Shown piece after piece: positions 52,906 through 60,842 of a DNA stretch of 64,000 nucleotides (position 1 is the first letter of the stretch; every line of letters begins with the position of its first letter). Source of the DNA: Flavobacterium limnophilum (GTDB lineage: Bacteria > Bacteroidota > Bacteroidia > Flavobacteriales > Flavobacteriaceae); the NCBI RefSeq assembly GCF_027111315.2, contig NZ_CP114289.2, positions 3,472,001 to 3,536,000 of the forward strand. The letters run 5' to 3'. The notes under the pieces are model-generated. The model worked only from the letters and a program-made list of their open reading frames with translations. It did no database searches and was not told where the DNA came from. Position numbers and translations under genes: made by a program.

Positions 52906-52935
52906 ACCTTGCCCTTTTTCTTTTGAATAAAACAA

Positions 52936-52963
52936 AAACTTTGTGCCTTTGTGCCTTCGTGGC
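52936..52963 (+). repeat. GCCACAAAGG repeat, copy 3' of the GxxExxY gene
   Basis: Starts AAACTTTGTGCCTTTGTGCC and ends TTCGTGGC, 30 bp after the gene. With the 5' copy it makes a direct repeat flanking the gene, 473 bp apart. Confidence 0.9.
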
Positions 52964-52984
52964 AAATTAAATTAGCGTCTTATT

Positions 52985-54460
52985 ATGTTAAAACAATTTC
53001 TAAATCTAAAATTATCCCAAAAATTATCTCCACAACAAATCCAGTTGATGAAGTTAATTCAATTGCCCACGCAAGCATTCGAACAACGTTTGTTGGAAGA
53101 AATGAACGAGAATCCGGCATTGGAATCAGGAACAGAAGACGACGAAATTTACGATAATGACGAATTCAACAACGATGATACCAACGACGAATTCGACGAT
53201 TATGACGATACCGACAGCGAAGATACCAGCGACATCAACATTGATGAATATCTGAGTAGCGACGAAACGCCGGATTACAAAACCCAGGCCAATAATTACA
53301 GCGATGACGACGAAGAACGTGAATCGCCGTTGGTTGCACCAATCAGTTTTCACCAGGATTTAATCAACCAACTGAACACTTTTATCTTGGATGACCAGGA
53401 GCGGGAAATAGCCGAATTCCTTGTGGGAAGCATCGATGACATGGGTTATATTCGAAGAAGCACTCCAGATTTAGTTGACGACATGGCTTTTACCCAAGGC
53501 ATTTACACCGACGAGAAAACGGTCGAGAGAATGTTGCACATTATTCACGAACTCGAACCTTCAGGTGTTGGAGCACGTGATTTGCAGGAATGTTTGTTGT
53601 TGCAATTGAAACACAAAACCCCTACGGAATACGTGGCTTTGGCGATTGATATCATCGAAAACCAATTTGATGCTTTTACCAAAAAACATTACGACAAACT
53701 GTTGCAAAAATATGCCGTTTCGAATGACCAGCTCAAAACCGCCATTCACGAAATAGAAAAACTCAACCCGAAACCGGGCGGTTCTTTTACCGGAAGCAAC
53801 AAAATTACCGAACATGTAGTTCCCGATTTTGCCATTCGAATCGTGGAAGACGAATTGGTTTTGACCCTAAACGGAAGAAATGCTCCTTCGTTGCATGTTT
53901 CCAAAGATTATCAGGAAATGATGCAAACCTACAAAAGTTCCCGCGACAAATCGAATGCGCAAAAAGATGCCGTTCAGTTTATCAAACAAAAACTGGATTC
54001 GGCCAAATGGTTTATCGACGCCATCAAACAGCGCCAAGAAACGCTCTTCGTGACCATGAACGCAATTATGCATTACCAACGAGAATACTTTCTTGAAGGT
54101 GACGAAACCAAGCTAAAACCAATGATCTTGAAAGACATTGCCGATATGGTTGGTTTAGATATTTCGACCATTTCCCGCGTGGCCAACAGCAAATATGTGG
54201 AAACACCTTACGGAACAAAACTCATCAAGGAATTCTTCTCTGAAGCGATGAAAAACGACCAAGGCGAAGATGTTTCTACCCTCGAAATCAAGAAAATTCT
54301 TCAAAATACCATCGAAGAGGAAGACAAACACAAACCTCTTCCCGACGATCAACTGGCAGAAATCCTTCTGGAAAAAGGATACCCTATTGCAAGAAGAACG
54401 ATTGCAAAATACCGAGAACAACTAGATATTCCCGTGGCTAGAATGAGGAAGAAAATATAG
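52985..54460 (+). CDS. rpoN: RNA polymerase sigma-54 factor
   Basis: 491 residues. Region I is Gln-rich (LNLKLSQKLSPQQIQLMKLIQLPTQAFEQ), an acidic Asp-rich linker follows (about 50-110), then the core-binding domain and the RpoN box near the C-terminus (GYPIARRTIAKYREQLDIPVARMRKKI; ARRTxAKYRE). IADMVGLDISTISRVANSKYVETPYG is the HTH. It directs activator-dependent transcription. Start chosen at the first Met giving the Region I motif; the overlapping plus-strand ORF at 52951 is spurious. Confidence 0.95.
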   Translation: MLKQFLNLKLSQKLSPQQIQLMKLIQLPTQAFEQRLLEEMNENPALESGTEDDEIYDNDEFNNDDTNDEFDDYDDTDSEDTSDINIDEYLSSDETPDYKTQANNYSDDDEERESPLVAPISFHQDLINQLNTFILDDQEREIAEFLVGSIDDMGYIRRSTPDLVDDMAFTQGIYTDEKTVERMLHIIHELEPSGVGARDLQECLLLQLKHKTPTEYVALAIDIIENQFDAFTKKHYDKLLQKYAVSNDQLKTAIHEIEKLNPKPGGSFTGSNKITEHVVPDFAIRIVEDELVLTLNGRNAPSLHVSKDYQEMMQTYKSSRDKSNAQKDAVQFIKQKLDSAKWFIDAIKQRQETLFVTMNAIMHYQREYFLEGDETKLKPMILKDIADMVGLDISTISRVANSKYVETPYGTKLIKEFFSEAMKNDQGEDVSTLEIKKILQNTIEEEDKHKPLPDDQLAEILLEKGYPIARRTIAKYREQLDIPVARMRKKI

Positions 54461-54545
54461 TTCTGACATACGATTTGAGATTTTGGATTTCAGATTTGAC
54501 ATTGATAAACCTGTTTTTTTACTTCAGATTTCCTAACTTTATAGA

Positions 54546-55157
54546 ATGAATTTAAAAAAAATCCTTCCTTTTTTTTCCTATATATTCCATCCGATATTCA
54601 TTCCGGTATATGCCGCCTTGTTTTACTTTTTTGTCAACGACTCTTATTATACAACTCCAGAAAAATACTTCGCTGTTTTTCAAATCGCGATCATCACGAT
54701 TATCCTTCCCTTCCTGTTTTTTTTCGTGTTGCGTACCGCAGGAAAAGTAGACAACGTAATGGTTTCTGAAATATCGCAGCGCAAAATCCCGTTGGTTATT
54801 TTGTGTTTTTTGACTATTTTATTGGTAAGGAAAAGCATCACTATAGACCACTTTCCTGAATTTCATTTTTTCTTTTTGGGAGGATTGTTGAGCACCGTAC
54901 TAGCGCTAGTTTTGTTGTTTTTCAGAACAAAAGCCAGCCTGCACATGATAGCTATAAGTGCTTTTACGGTTTTTGTTATTGTATTAAGCATTCATACACA
55001 ATCCCGAAACATCAATTTGACAGCATTCTTGGTACTTATGAATGGTTTTGTGGCCTCTTCAAGGTTAGAAATGAAAGCGCATACGCCCAAAGAATTGGTG
55101 ATTGGTTTTCTCTTGGGAATAATTCCACAACTGCTTTTGCTTGGTTTCTGGCTATAG
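54546..55157 (+). CDS. Multi-spanning membrane protein, unknown
   Basis: 203 residues with about six spans (IFHPIFIPVYAALFYFFV, IAIITIILPFLFFFVL, IPLVILCFLTILLV, FFFLGGLLSTVLALVLLFF, MIAISAFTVFVIVLSI, ELVIGFLLGIIPQLLLLGFWL). A HPIFIPVYA motif near the start is conserved in similar Bacteroidota proteins as I recall them; the phosphatase signature of PAP2 enzymes is not seen. Its stop overlaps the end of the convergent porT-like gene by 6 bp. Confidence 0.75.
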   Translation: MNLKKILPFFSYIFHPIFIPVYAALFYFFVNDSYYTTPEKYFAVFQIAIITIILPFLFFFVLRTAGKVDNVMVSEISQRKIPLVILCFLTILLVRKSITIDHFPEFHFFFLGGLLSTVLALVLLFFRTKASLHMIAISAFTVFVIVLSIHTQSRNINLTAFLVLMNGFVASSRLEMKAHTPKELVIGFLLGIIPQLLLLGFWL

Positions 55158-55853
55158 GATGTAGAACATGACTCCAATATTCATCGAATTCATATCAATG
55201 GATTCGGCATTGGTTTTTGCCGATTGAAACAACGAATTCAAACCATAATAGACATATACATTGATTGAATTATAGCCTGACGAAATATAAGCCCCATATT
55301 GAATTTTTTCGAAGTCTTTATTGTTCGCAACAACTATTTTGCCTTGAGCATCTTCATAAACAGATTTGTCGTAAACCAAATAACTCATTTTAAAACCACC
55401 GTAAATTCGCCAAAACTTGTGGCTTTCAAAAGTAGAGGAACGCCATCTGAACTCCACCGGCACATCCACCGAAAACTGGGAAAACTTGTTTTTACGATAC
55501 TCCGTCAAAGGATCAATAATAGTATAAACCGGTATACCGTTTGATTCAGTAATAGCCAAGTTTTGATTGTAATTGTTGATGGTAAAACCAAGTCCTGGGG
55601 CAACTGCGACAGTTCTTTTTTTATTGATGGGCATGTCCCTAAGAAACCCTATGGAAAAACCCGACGAAAATTTATCTTGTGTCAAACCGGCCGGTTTATT
55701 TTGCAAAGTATTGAGGGTAAAGCTAAAATAAAACTGGTCTTCCCTGTAAAGAGAGTCTGTTTTTGGTTTTGGAGCGTTTTCTTTGCTTGTGATTTCTTGC
55801 GAAAAAACAGGAAGAAACAATAAGAAAAGGAAACAACTAAGAAATAATCGCAT
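55152..55853 (-). CDS. porT: PorT-like outer-membrane protein of the type IX system
   Basis: 233 residues. Signal peptide (MRLFLSCFLFLLFLPVFSQE), then an eight-strand-type barrel: FYFSFTLNTLQNKPAGLTQDKFSS without exact boundaries, GFLRDMPINKKRTVAVAPGLGF, FSQFSVDVPVEFRWRSST, FWRIYGGFKMSYLVYDKS, and the closing strand NIGVMFYIL. Length and motifs fit PorT/SprT, a component needed for type IX secretion. That agrees with the T9SS cargo at 7.5-10.1 kb. The alternative is a general PorT-family (outer-membrane beta-barrel) protein. Confidence 0.75.
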   Translation of the reverse strand: MRLFLSCFLFLLFLPVFSQEITSKENAPKPKTDSLYREDQFYFSFTLNTLQNKPAGLTQDKFSSGFSIGFLRDMPINKKRTVAVAPGLGFTINNYNQNLAITESNGIPVYTIIDPLTEYRKNKFSQFSVDVPVEFRWRSSTFESHKFWRIYGGFKMSYLVYDKSVYEDAQGKIVVANNKDFEKIQYGAYISSGYNSINVYVYYGLNSLFQSAKTNAESIDMNSMNIGVMFYIL

Positions 55854-55880
55854 ACTAATTTTTTTGTGGGATAAAATTAC

Positions 55881-55912
55881 AAAAAAAAGCCAACCGAAAG
55901 GCTAGCTTTTTT
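55881..55912. terminator. Hairpin between porT-like gene and tRNA-Ser
   Basis: AAAAAAGCcaaCC and GGctaGCTTTTTT around a GAAA loop, with T-run on the plus strand and A-run start on the minus; probably ends the tRNA transcript. Confidence 0.55.
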
Positions 55913-55929
55913 AGATTATAAAAATATCG

Positions 55930-56016
55930 CAGAGAGGATGGGATTCGAACCCACGATGCAGTTACCCACATACAAACTTTCCAGGCTTGCTCCTTCAACC
56001 ACTCGGACACCTCTCT
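55930..56016 (-). tRNA. tRNA-Ser(GGA)
   Basis: 87 nt on the minus strand. Acceptor stem AGAGAGG/CCTCTCT with discriminator G; D arm; anticodon stem CAAGC/GTTTG with loop CTGGAAA, anticodon GGA; long variable arm; T arm with GGGTTCGAATCCC. The long variable arm confirms a class II (Ser) tRNA. No CCA is encoded. Confidence 0.95.
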
Positions 56017-56077
56017 ATTTGTTTGAGGCTGCAAAGAACACGAAAAAAATTGATTAAAGAAAATTAAAATTCGATTT

Positions 56078-57115
56078 TTATGAAATTTCTCCCCGCAATG
56101 AGGTTTCGAATATTGTTTTGAACATAGTTGGCGACACATTTTGCCCCAACAAGTACATTAATTTGGTAATTGCGGCTTCGGTGGTGATGTCTTTACCGGA
56201 GATTACCCCTATTTCCTTCAACGAAGTGCTGGTTTCATATTTTCCCATTGTCACGCTTCCTATCGAACATTGTGTAACATTTACAATTTGCAAACCTTTG
56301 GCAATTCCGTTTTTCAAAAGAGTTAAAAACCAGTCTTCTGTTGGCGCATTTCCTGCACCGTAGGTTTCCAATACAACTCCCTTGAGTTGCGGAATGTTAA
56401 AAATGGCCGACAAAACGCTTTCGCTAATACCCGGAAACAATTTTATTATAACAACATGATTGTCTAAATTCTTGTGAATTCGCAGTTTTTTGATTCTTGT
56501 TTTGGGCAAAAATAATTCGGGATAAGTTTTTAGATGCACTCCCGATTCAATTAAAATAGGATAATTGGGAGAGATAAAAGCGTTGAAATTTTCAGAATTC
56601 AATTTTGTGGTTCGGTTGCCACGATACAATTTGTATTCGAAATAAAGGCAAACTTCGCTGATTACCGGTTTTCCATCTTCTTGCAAGGAAGCAATTTGAA
56701 TGGCGGTTATCAAATTCTCCTTGGCATCGGTCCTTAAATCGCCAATAGGCAATTGTGATCCAGTGAAAATGACAGGTTTCGACAAGTTTTCGAGCATAAA
56801 ACTCAATGCCGATGCGGAATAGGACATCGTATCAGAACCGTGCAAAACGACAAATCCGTCAAATCCGTCAAATGGGGAATAATTATCAGCAATAATTTCG
56901 GCAATTTTAGACCATTCATTGGGATTCATATTGGAAGAATCAATTGGTTTTTCGAAAGAAATAGTTTCGATTTCACAATCCAATTGTTTCAATTCCGGGA
57001 TTCTTTGCAATAATTTGCTAAAATTGAAAGCCTTGAGCGCTCCTGTTTCAAAATCCTTCTTCATACCGATGGTTCCGCCGGTATAGATTAGAAGTATTTT
57101 GGCTTTAGACTGCAT
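56078..57115 (-). CDS. ansA: Type I L-asparaginase
   Basis: 345 residues. Catalytic threonines are in ILLIYTGGTIGMKKD and FVVLHGSDTMSYSASAL; PVIFTGSQLPIGDLRTDAKEN and VVLETYGAGNAPT are further family motifs. No signal peptide, so it is cytoplasmic. It hydrolyses asparagine to aspartate and ammonia. Its start overlaps the stop of the acyltransferase gene by 11 bp, so both are translated from one message. Confidence 0.93.
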   Translation of the reverse strand: MQSKAKILLIYTGGTIGMKKDFETGALKAFNFSKLLQRIPELKQLDCEIETISFEKPIDSSNMNPNEWSKIAEIIADNYSPFDGFDGFVVLHGSDTMSYSASALSFMLENLSKPVIFTGSQLPIGDLRTDAKENLITAIQIASLQEDGKPVISEVCLYFEYKLYRGNRTTKLNSENFNAFISPNYPILIESGVHLKTYPELFLPKTRIKKLRIHKNLDNHVVIIKLFPGISESVLSAIFNIPQLKGVVLETYGAGNAPTEDWFLTLLKNGIAKGLQIVNVTQCSIGSVTMGKYETSTSLKEIGVISGKDITTEAAITKLMYLLGQNVSPTMFKTIFETSLRGEIS

Positions 57116-58241
57116 TCTCGTATTTCAACTTGTTGACAACAGGGTTGGCATACATGGCCAAGAAACTTTGCAGTGCCAATGAATTTGAATGATCTATTCT
57201 CATTTCCAATCGACGTTCAAAAAGCGACTTTTCATTTTCGGTGTACAAATGCGAATACGTATCGGTTTGATTCAAAATATCATAAGCAATATAATTAGTC
57301 GGCCACAATTTGTAATTACTCAAAATCGAATCATCTATAACTTGTGCCAAGGCCTGAATTTGCTTGTTTGAATTTTCATGTTGGCCTTTGATGGCATCTA
57401 ATTCGTCGACCAGAACATCGCCAACGTGAATATGAATTCTTCTTTTTGGCCCCATAATACCACTCATCAAATTGATGAAATCCTCATTTTTCTCCTTGAT
57501 GTAAATTTCCTGTCTGGCTTCCGCCAAAAGTTGGGGCATTTTCAAGGCATCGGTTGGGTCGTATTCATAGGATATTGACACGGGAACTATTTTTATTTTC
57601 TTGAAATAATCCATCAAATTTTCTTCGTCAGACCCCATGGCAAGCATTTTTAAAACGCCTGGGTTTGTGGCATCATTCCCGTCTTTGGTTCTTCCTTCGC
57701 GCTGTGCTATCCAAACCGAACGGTTTTCGTGTTGCAATAACTTGCTAATATATTCAGATAATAATTTGGAACTTTGCAGCATTTCTCTAGGCGACAATCC
57801 TCTTTGAACCAGAAAATTACGGTTTAATCGCGCCAATACTTTCAAGAATGACTTGGTAACCAAATTGTCTCCAATAGCCGAGGCGGTCATTACCAGTTTG
57901 TGTTCGAACAAACAAGCGTTGAGCAAGGATGTATCCAAAAGAATATCTCGATGATTCGAAATAAATAAATAGGCAGTATTGGGTTCTAACTTCTCAAAAC
58001 CCGAAGTACTAAGTCCATCAGAGGTTTTTTCCAACACTTTTTTTAGCGATCGGTATATGAAATTGCATTGAAAATCCCTCGTGGAATGCGTTCTTCGGAG
58101 TTGTTCTTTCCAAATTTCGTCTGCAAGATCTGGAAAAGTAAAATTCATCAATGCCTTCATCATTGGATGATCAATCATCTTTAGAATGGCATCGTTTACC
58201 TCGGTATCATAAAATGGACGAATAGCGTCAAATTTTGACAT
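57105..58241 (-). CDS. 1-acyl-glycerol-phosphate acyltransferase-like protein
   Basis: 378 residues from MSKFDAIRPFYDTEVND. PlsC/PlsB-type motifs: FISNHRDILLDTSLLN (HxxxxD as NHRDILLD), RNFLVQRGLSPREMLQSSKLLSEY, WIAQREGRTKDGNDATNPGVLKM (block III EGR), and IVPVSISYEYDPT (block IV). It would acylate a glycerol-phosphate-type lipid. No membrane anchor is obvious. Operon with asparaginase. Confidence 0.85.
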   Translation of the reverse strand: MSKFDAIRPFYDTEVNDAILKMIDHPMMKALMNFTFPDLADEIWKEQLRRTHSTRDFQCNFIYRSLKKVLEKTSDGLSTSGFEKLEPNTAYLFISNHRDILLDTSLLNACLFEHKLVMTASAIGDNLVTKSFLKVLARLNRNFLVQRGLSPREMLQSSKLLSEYISKLLQHENRSVWIAQREGRTKDGNDATNPGVLKMLAMGSDEENLMDYFKKIKIVPVSISYEYDPTDALKMPQLLAEARQEIYIKEKNEDFINLMSGIMGPKRRIHIHVGDVLVDELDAIKGQHENSNKQIQALAQVIDDSILSNYKLWPTNYIAYDILNQTDTYSHLYTENEKSLFERRLEMRIDHSNSLALQSFLAMYANPVVNKLKYENAV

Positions 58242-58303
58242 ATAGCATATTTTTTTAAAGAACAAATGAACAAAATTTTTAACAAAAATAGACGAATTCT
58301 ACA

Positions 58304-59071
58304 TTAAATCCCAAATATGGCTTTAGAATTTTCAGTTGCAACAAATGCTATTTCCTCTTGCGACAGATTATAAATCTCCGACAATTTCCGAACCACATTT
58401 ACTAAATAACTGCTTTCGTTGCGTTTTCCTCGAAAAGGAACGGGAGCCAAATAAGGAGAATCGGTTTCCAAAACAATGTGTTTCAAATCGATTTGATTCA
58501 AAAACTGGTCAATTTTTCCGTTTTTGAACGTCACGACACCGCCAATTCCCAGTTTCATGTTATATGAAATGGCTTGTAAAGCTTGCTCATAATTCCCCGA
58601 GAAACAGTGAAAAATCCCGAATAACTCAGGCGATTTTTCTTCTTCCAGAATTTCGAAAATCTCGTCGAAAGCTTCGCGACAATGAATCACAATGGGCAAT
58701 TTGTGGCTTTTCGCCAATTGGATTTGTTTTCTAAAAGCATCTTGTTGTTGTGGCAAATGGGTTTTATCCCAATACAAATCGATGCCAATTTCACCAATGG
58801 CCACAAATTTTCTCTTGGCCAATTCTTCCTCAATATGTTGCAATTCTTCGAGATAATTGTCTTTGACGTGCGTGGGATGCAAACCCATCATCAAAAAAAT
58901 GTTTTCGGGATAGGCTTTTTCCAAGTCATACATCGACTGGGTATAAGCAGAATCAATGGCGGGAATAAAAAAACGCGAAACACCGGCATCAATGGCGCGC
59001 TGAATCATTTCGTCTCGGTCTTCATCGAATTCGTTGGAATATAAATGGGTATGCGTATCGGTAATTGTCAT
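58304..59071 (-). CDS. tatD: TatD-family metal-dependent hydrolase
   Basis: 255 residues. ITDTHTHLYSNEFDEDRDEM (HxH), VAIGEIGIDLYWDKTHLPQQQ (Glu ligand), LPIVIHCREAFDEI, FGIFHCFSGNYEQA, and VLETDSPYLAPVPFRGKRNES (Asp). TatD proteins are 3'-exonuclease or deacylase-like enzymes of the amidohydrolase fold. Gap of 62 bp before the acyltransferase gene. Confidence 0.93.
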   Translation of the reverse strand: MTITDTHTHLYSNEFDEDRDEMIQRAIDAGVSRFFIPAIDSAYTQSMYDLEKAYPENIFLMMGLHPTHVKDNYLEELQHIEEELAKRKFVAIGEIGIDLYWDKTHLPQQQDAFRKQIQLAKSHKLPIVIHCREAFDEIFEILEEEKSPELFGIFHCFSGNYEQALQAISYNMKLGIGGVVTFKNGKIDQFLNQIDLKHIVLETDSPYLAPVPFRGKRNESSYLVNVVRKLSEIYNLSQEEIAFVATENSKAIFGI

Positions 59072-59140
59072 TGCAAGCTTTATTTAAGCGGCAAAGATAC
59101 AATCTTGCTCAAAAAAATGAACCAAATTAAGACAAACACA

Positions 59141-59196
59141 ACACAGATTTCACAAATTGACACAAATTAATCTGTGAAAATTTGTGGAATCTGTGT
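59141..59196. repeat. CACAGATT...AATCTGTG inverted repeat
   Basis: ACACAGATTTCACAAATT (59141-59158) and AATTTGTGGAATCTGTGT (59179-59196) are inverted with one mismatch in 18; a smaller ACACAAATTAATCTGTG lies inside. It is between tatD and the TPR gene, both on the minus strand. A further partial relative (CACGGATTTAAACAGATTTT) is at 63899. Confidence 0.8.
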
Positions 59197-59202
59197 CAAC
59201 CT

Positions 59203-59925
59203 TTAATCCAATTCGTTCAACAATTCCTGCACTTGGTCGTAATCCTCATAATCGTCAGGAATACTTTGGAGAATTGCTTTGCAGGAATCATAATCTTTCT
59301 GTTTCAATTTCGAAAGTGCCAAATACCAAGTCGCTTTGTTTTTATAAATGGAAGTTCCTGATTTTAATTCAGCCAAATTGGTTTCGGCTTTCTGGAATTG
59401 ATTGTCTTCCAAAAGCGAAACCGCATAGAAATACTGGATTTCGGGCGATTTGCTTTCTTTTAAAACTGCTTCAAAATGCGGAATTGCCGCTTTGTAATTT
59501 TTTGTGTTAAATGCGTCTTGCGCCAATTTCAAATTTTCGTTCACATCGCCTCTTTCAATGAAAGTTGCCATTTCCGGATTATTATAATCTTCGAAAGATG
59601 GATTTATGTTTTGGAAAACAAACAATCCCACCAAAATGGCAATCGAAGCGGCAATGGCATATTGCCAAGGTTTGAAAGCAACCACTTTTGTTTTTTTGGA
59701 TTTGAAATGTTCCTTGGAAATGGATTTTAGCTTCTTTTTGAAGGCTTTTAAATCCTTTTCATTCCCGAATTTGTTTGCCAAATGCTGATTCAATTCCTTG
59801 AAAATTTCAAAAGCTGAAGCAAATTCAATGTCTTCGGACAATTGTTTTTCAAAAGAGATTTTTTCCTCGGCAGACAATTCGTTTGAAAGATAATTTTCGA
59901 ATAATATATAGCGTTTCTCGTTCAT
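59203..59925 (-). CDS. Membrane TPR protein, probable anti-sigma factor
   Basis: 240 residues. The N-terminal cytoplasmic part (about 1-85) has ILFENYLSNELSAEEKISFEKQL, resembling anti-sigma domains, then one span (PWQYAIAASIAILVGLFVF, about 87-105), then a periplasmic TPR region (about 125-235: LAQDAFNTKNYKAAIPHFEAVL; TWYLALSKLKQKDYDSCKAIL). It starts 2 bp after the ECF sigma gene. The architecture and coupling suggest it holds and releases the sigma factor in response to envelope signals. The anti-sigma role is inferred. Confidence 0.75.
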   Translation of the reverse strand: MNEKRYILFENYLSNELSAEEKISFEKQLSEDIEFASAFEIFKELNQHLANKFGNEKDLKAFKKKLKSISKEHFKSKKTKVVAFKPWQYAIAASIAILVGLFVFQNINPSFEDYNNPEMATFIERGDVNENLKLAQDAFNTKNYKAAIPHFEAVLKESKSPEIQYFYAVSLLEDNQFQKAETNLAELKSGTSIYKNKATWYLALSKLKQKDYDSCKAILQSIPDDYEDYDQVQELLNELD

Positions 59926-59927
59926 CG

Positions 59928-60512
59928 TTAGGTGTTTTTTAAAGATTTAAAGCGATTGGTTTCCTGAATCCATTGGGTCAATTGACCAACGCACAACGAT
60001 TTTTTCTTTCGAACATAACCATAAGTTACATTGAGTTTTTCGGCAACTTCCTCCATTGATTTGATGGTGAAACTCAATTTCAATAGCTCCTGGCATTTGT
60101 CGCCCAGTTTTTGAAACATCGTGTCAAAAAGTTGCTGCTTTTCGTCGAATACTTCGGTTTCTGTTACCATTTCCTCTGTGGGTTCATTATTAGATGGCAA
60201 ATCTTCATCGATTGTTACCCCTTTATTCGAAGATTTTTTTATTTCGTTCAACCATTTTCTTTTGCACAATAAAAAAAAGTAGGCATCAAACGGACAAGTC
60301 AGTTGCAGCTTATTGGCTTTGGCCTGATTAAAGAGCAAAATCAGGATTTCTTGAATCACGTCTTGCGCCTTGTCTTCATCGCCAGAATTGTTCCTTATAT
60401 AAGAGACGACTTTGGGAACAAACTTTTTGTAAATAGATTGAATTATCACCGAATCATTATTGGCAAGTCCATCAATATAGATTTGGTCGGGATGAATAGT
60501 AGCATTGGCCAT
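59928..60512 (-). CDS. ECF-type RNA polymerase sigma factor
   Basis: 194 residues from MANATIHPDQIYIDGLANND; the ATG 18 codons upstream lies in a promoter-like repeat and adds a hydrophobic tail unlikely for a sigma factor. Region 2: YKKFVPKVVSYIRNNSGDEDKAQDVIQEILILLF; region 4: KLGDKCQELLKLSFTIKSMEEVAEKLNVTYGYVRKKKSLCVGQL as an HTH. It is co-transcribed with the membrane TPR protein. The divergent genes at 60843 and 61902 are likely targets because three promoter-like repeats lie between. Confidence 0.9.
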   Translation of the reverse strand: MANATIHPDQIYIDGLANNDSVIIQSIYKKFVPKVVSYIRNNSGDEDKAQDVIQEILILLFNQAKANKLQLTCPFDAYFFLLCKRKWLNEIKKSSNKGVTIDEDLPSNNEPTEEMVTETEVFDEKQQLFDTMFQKLGDKCQELLKLSFTIKSMEEVAEKLNVTYGYVRKKKSLCVGQLTQWIQETNRFKSLKNT

Positions 60513-60544
60513 AAAAAAACTTTTTTTCGAAATTAGTAAAAAAA

Positions 60545-60577
60545 GGGGTAACAAATATAAAACCAAGTTGATATAAC
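60545..60577 (+). promoter_or_regulatory. Promoter-like repeat 1 (ECF candidate)
   Basis: GGGGTAACAA, 14-nt variable spacer after GTAAC..., then GTTGATATAAC. From GTAAC to the second block is 19 bp, as in copies 2 and 3. It ends 42 bp before the ATG of a 21-codon ORF at 60619. Only the two blocks are conserved, as in a promoter. Confidence 0.65.
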
Positions 60578-60618
60578 GGTATAAATCAATATTCGAAACT
60601 TTTTAAAACTTTTAGATT

Positions 60619-60684
60619 ATGGGAAATTTAAAAAAATTAGGAATCAATTTCATCTCTAAACTTTGGGCATTGATTACCCGATAA
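60619..60684 (+). CDS. Candidate 21-residue peptide
   Basis: MGNLKKLGINFISKLWALIT plus R, amphipathic and basic. It starts 42 bp after promoter-like repeat 1, exactly as the lipoprotein gene starts 42 bp after repeat 3, and both have TTAGA(AA)TTATG leaders. This parallel supports translation. No homologue is known to me. Confidence 0.45.
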   Translation: MGNLKKLGINFISKLWALITR

Positions 60685-60699
60685 AAAAAATCAAAACAA

Positions 60700-60732
60700 G
60701 GGGTAACAATTCAAAAGGTAAGTTGATATAAC
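60700..60732 (+). promoter_or_regulatory. Promoter-like repeat 2 (ECF candidate)
   Basis: GGGGTAACAA and GTTGATATAAC with the same 19-bp phase as copies 1 and 3. The position 42 bp downstream falls in copy 3, so no ORF follows; it could give a second start for the lipoprotein transcript. Confidence 0.65.
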
Positions 60733-60768
60733 AATGAAATTAGAATTCAAAAATAAATTTCAAAACAA

Positions 60769-60801
60769 AGGGTAACAATATCAAACCCGAATTGATATAA
60801 C
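60769..60801 (+). promoter_or_regulatory. Promoter-like repeat 3 (ECF candidate)
   Basis: AGGGTAACAA and ATTGATATAAC with the same 19-bp phase. It ends 42 bp before the lipoprotein start codon at 60843. Confidence 0.65.
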
Positions 60802-60842
60802 AACAGAAAACAATAAATAAACCAATTTAAAAATTAGAAATT

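Noticed and set aside
52951..53157. 68-codon ORF overlapping the start of rpoN
   Set aside because: Wrong frame shadow of rpoN and the repeat.
53126..53353. Minus-strand hydrophobic ORF inside rpoN
   Set aside because: Antisense of the Asp-rich linker, which reads as Val/Ile-rich in the complement.
55855..56139. 94-codon ORF over the tRNA
   Set aside because: Shadow of the tRNA-Ser gene.
60513..60566. Longer start for the ECF sigma factor
   Set aside because: It adds a hydrophobic leader unlike sigma factors and overlaps promoter-like repeat 1.
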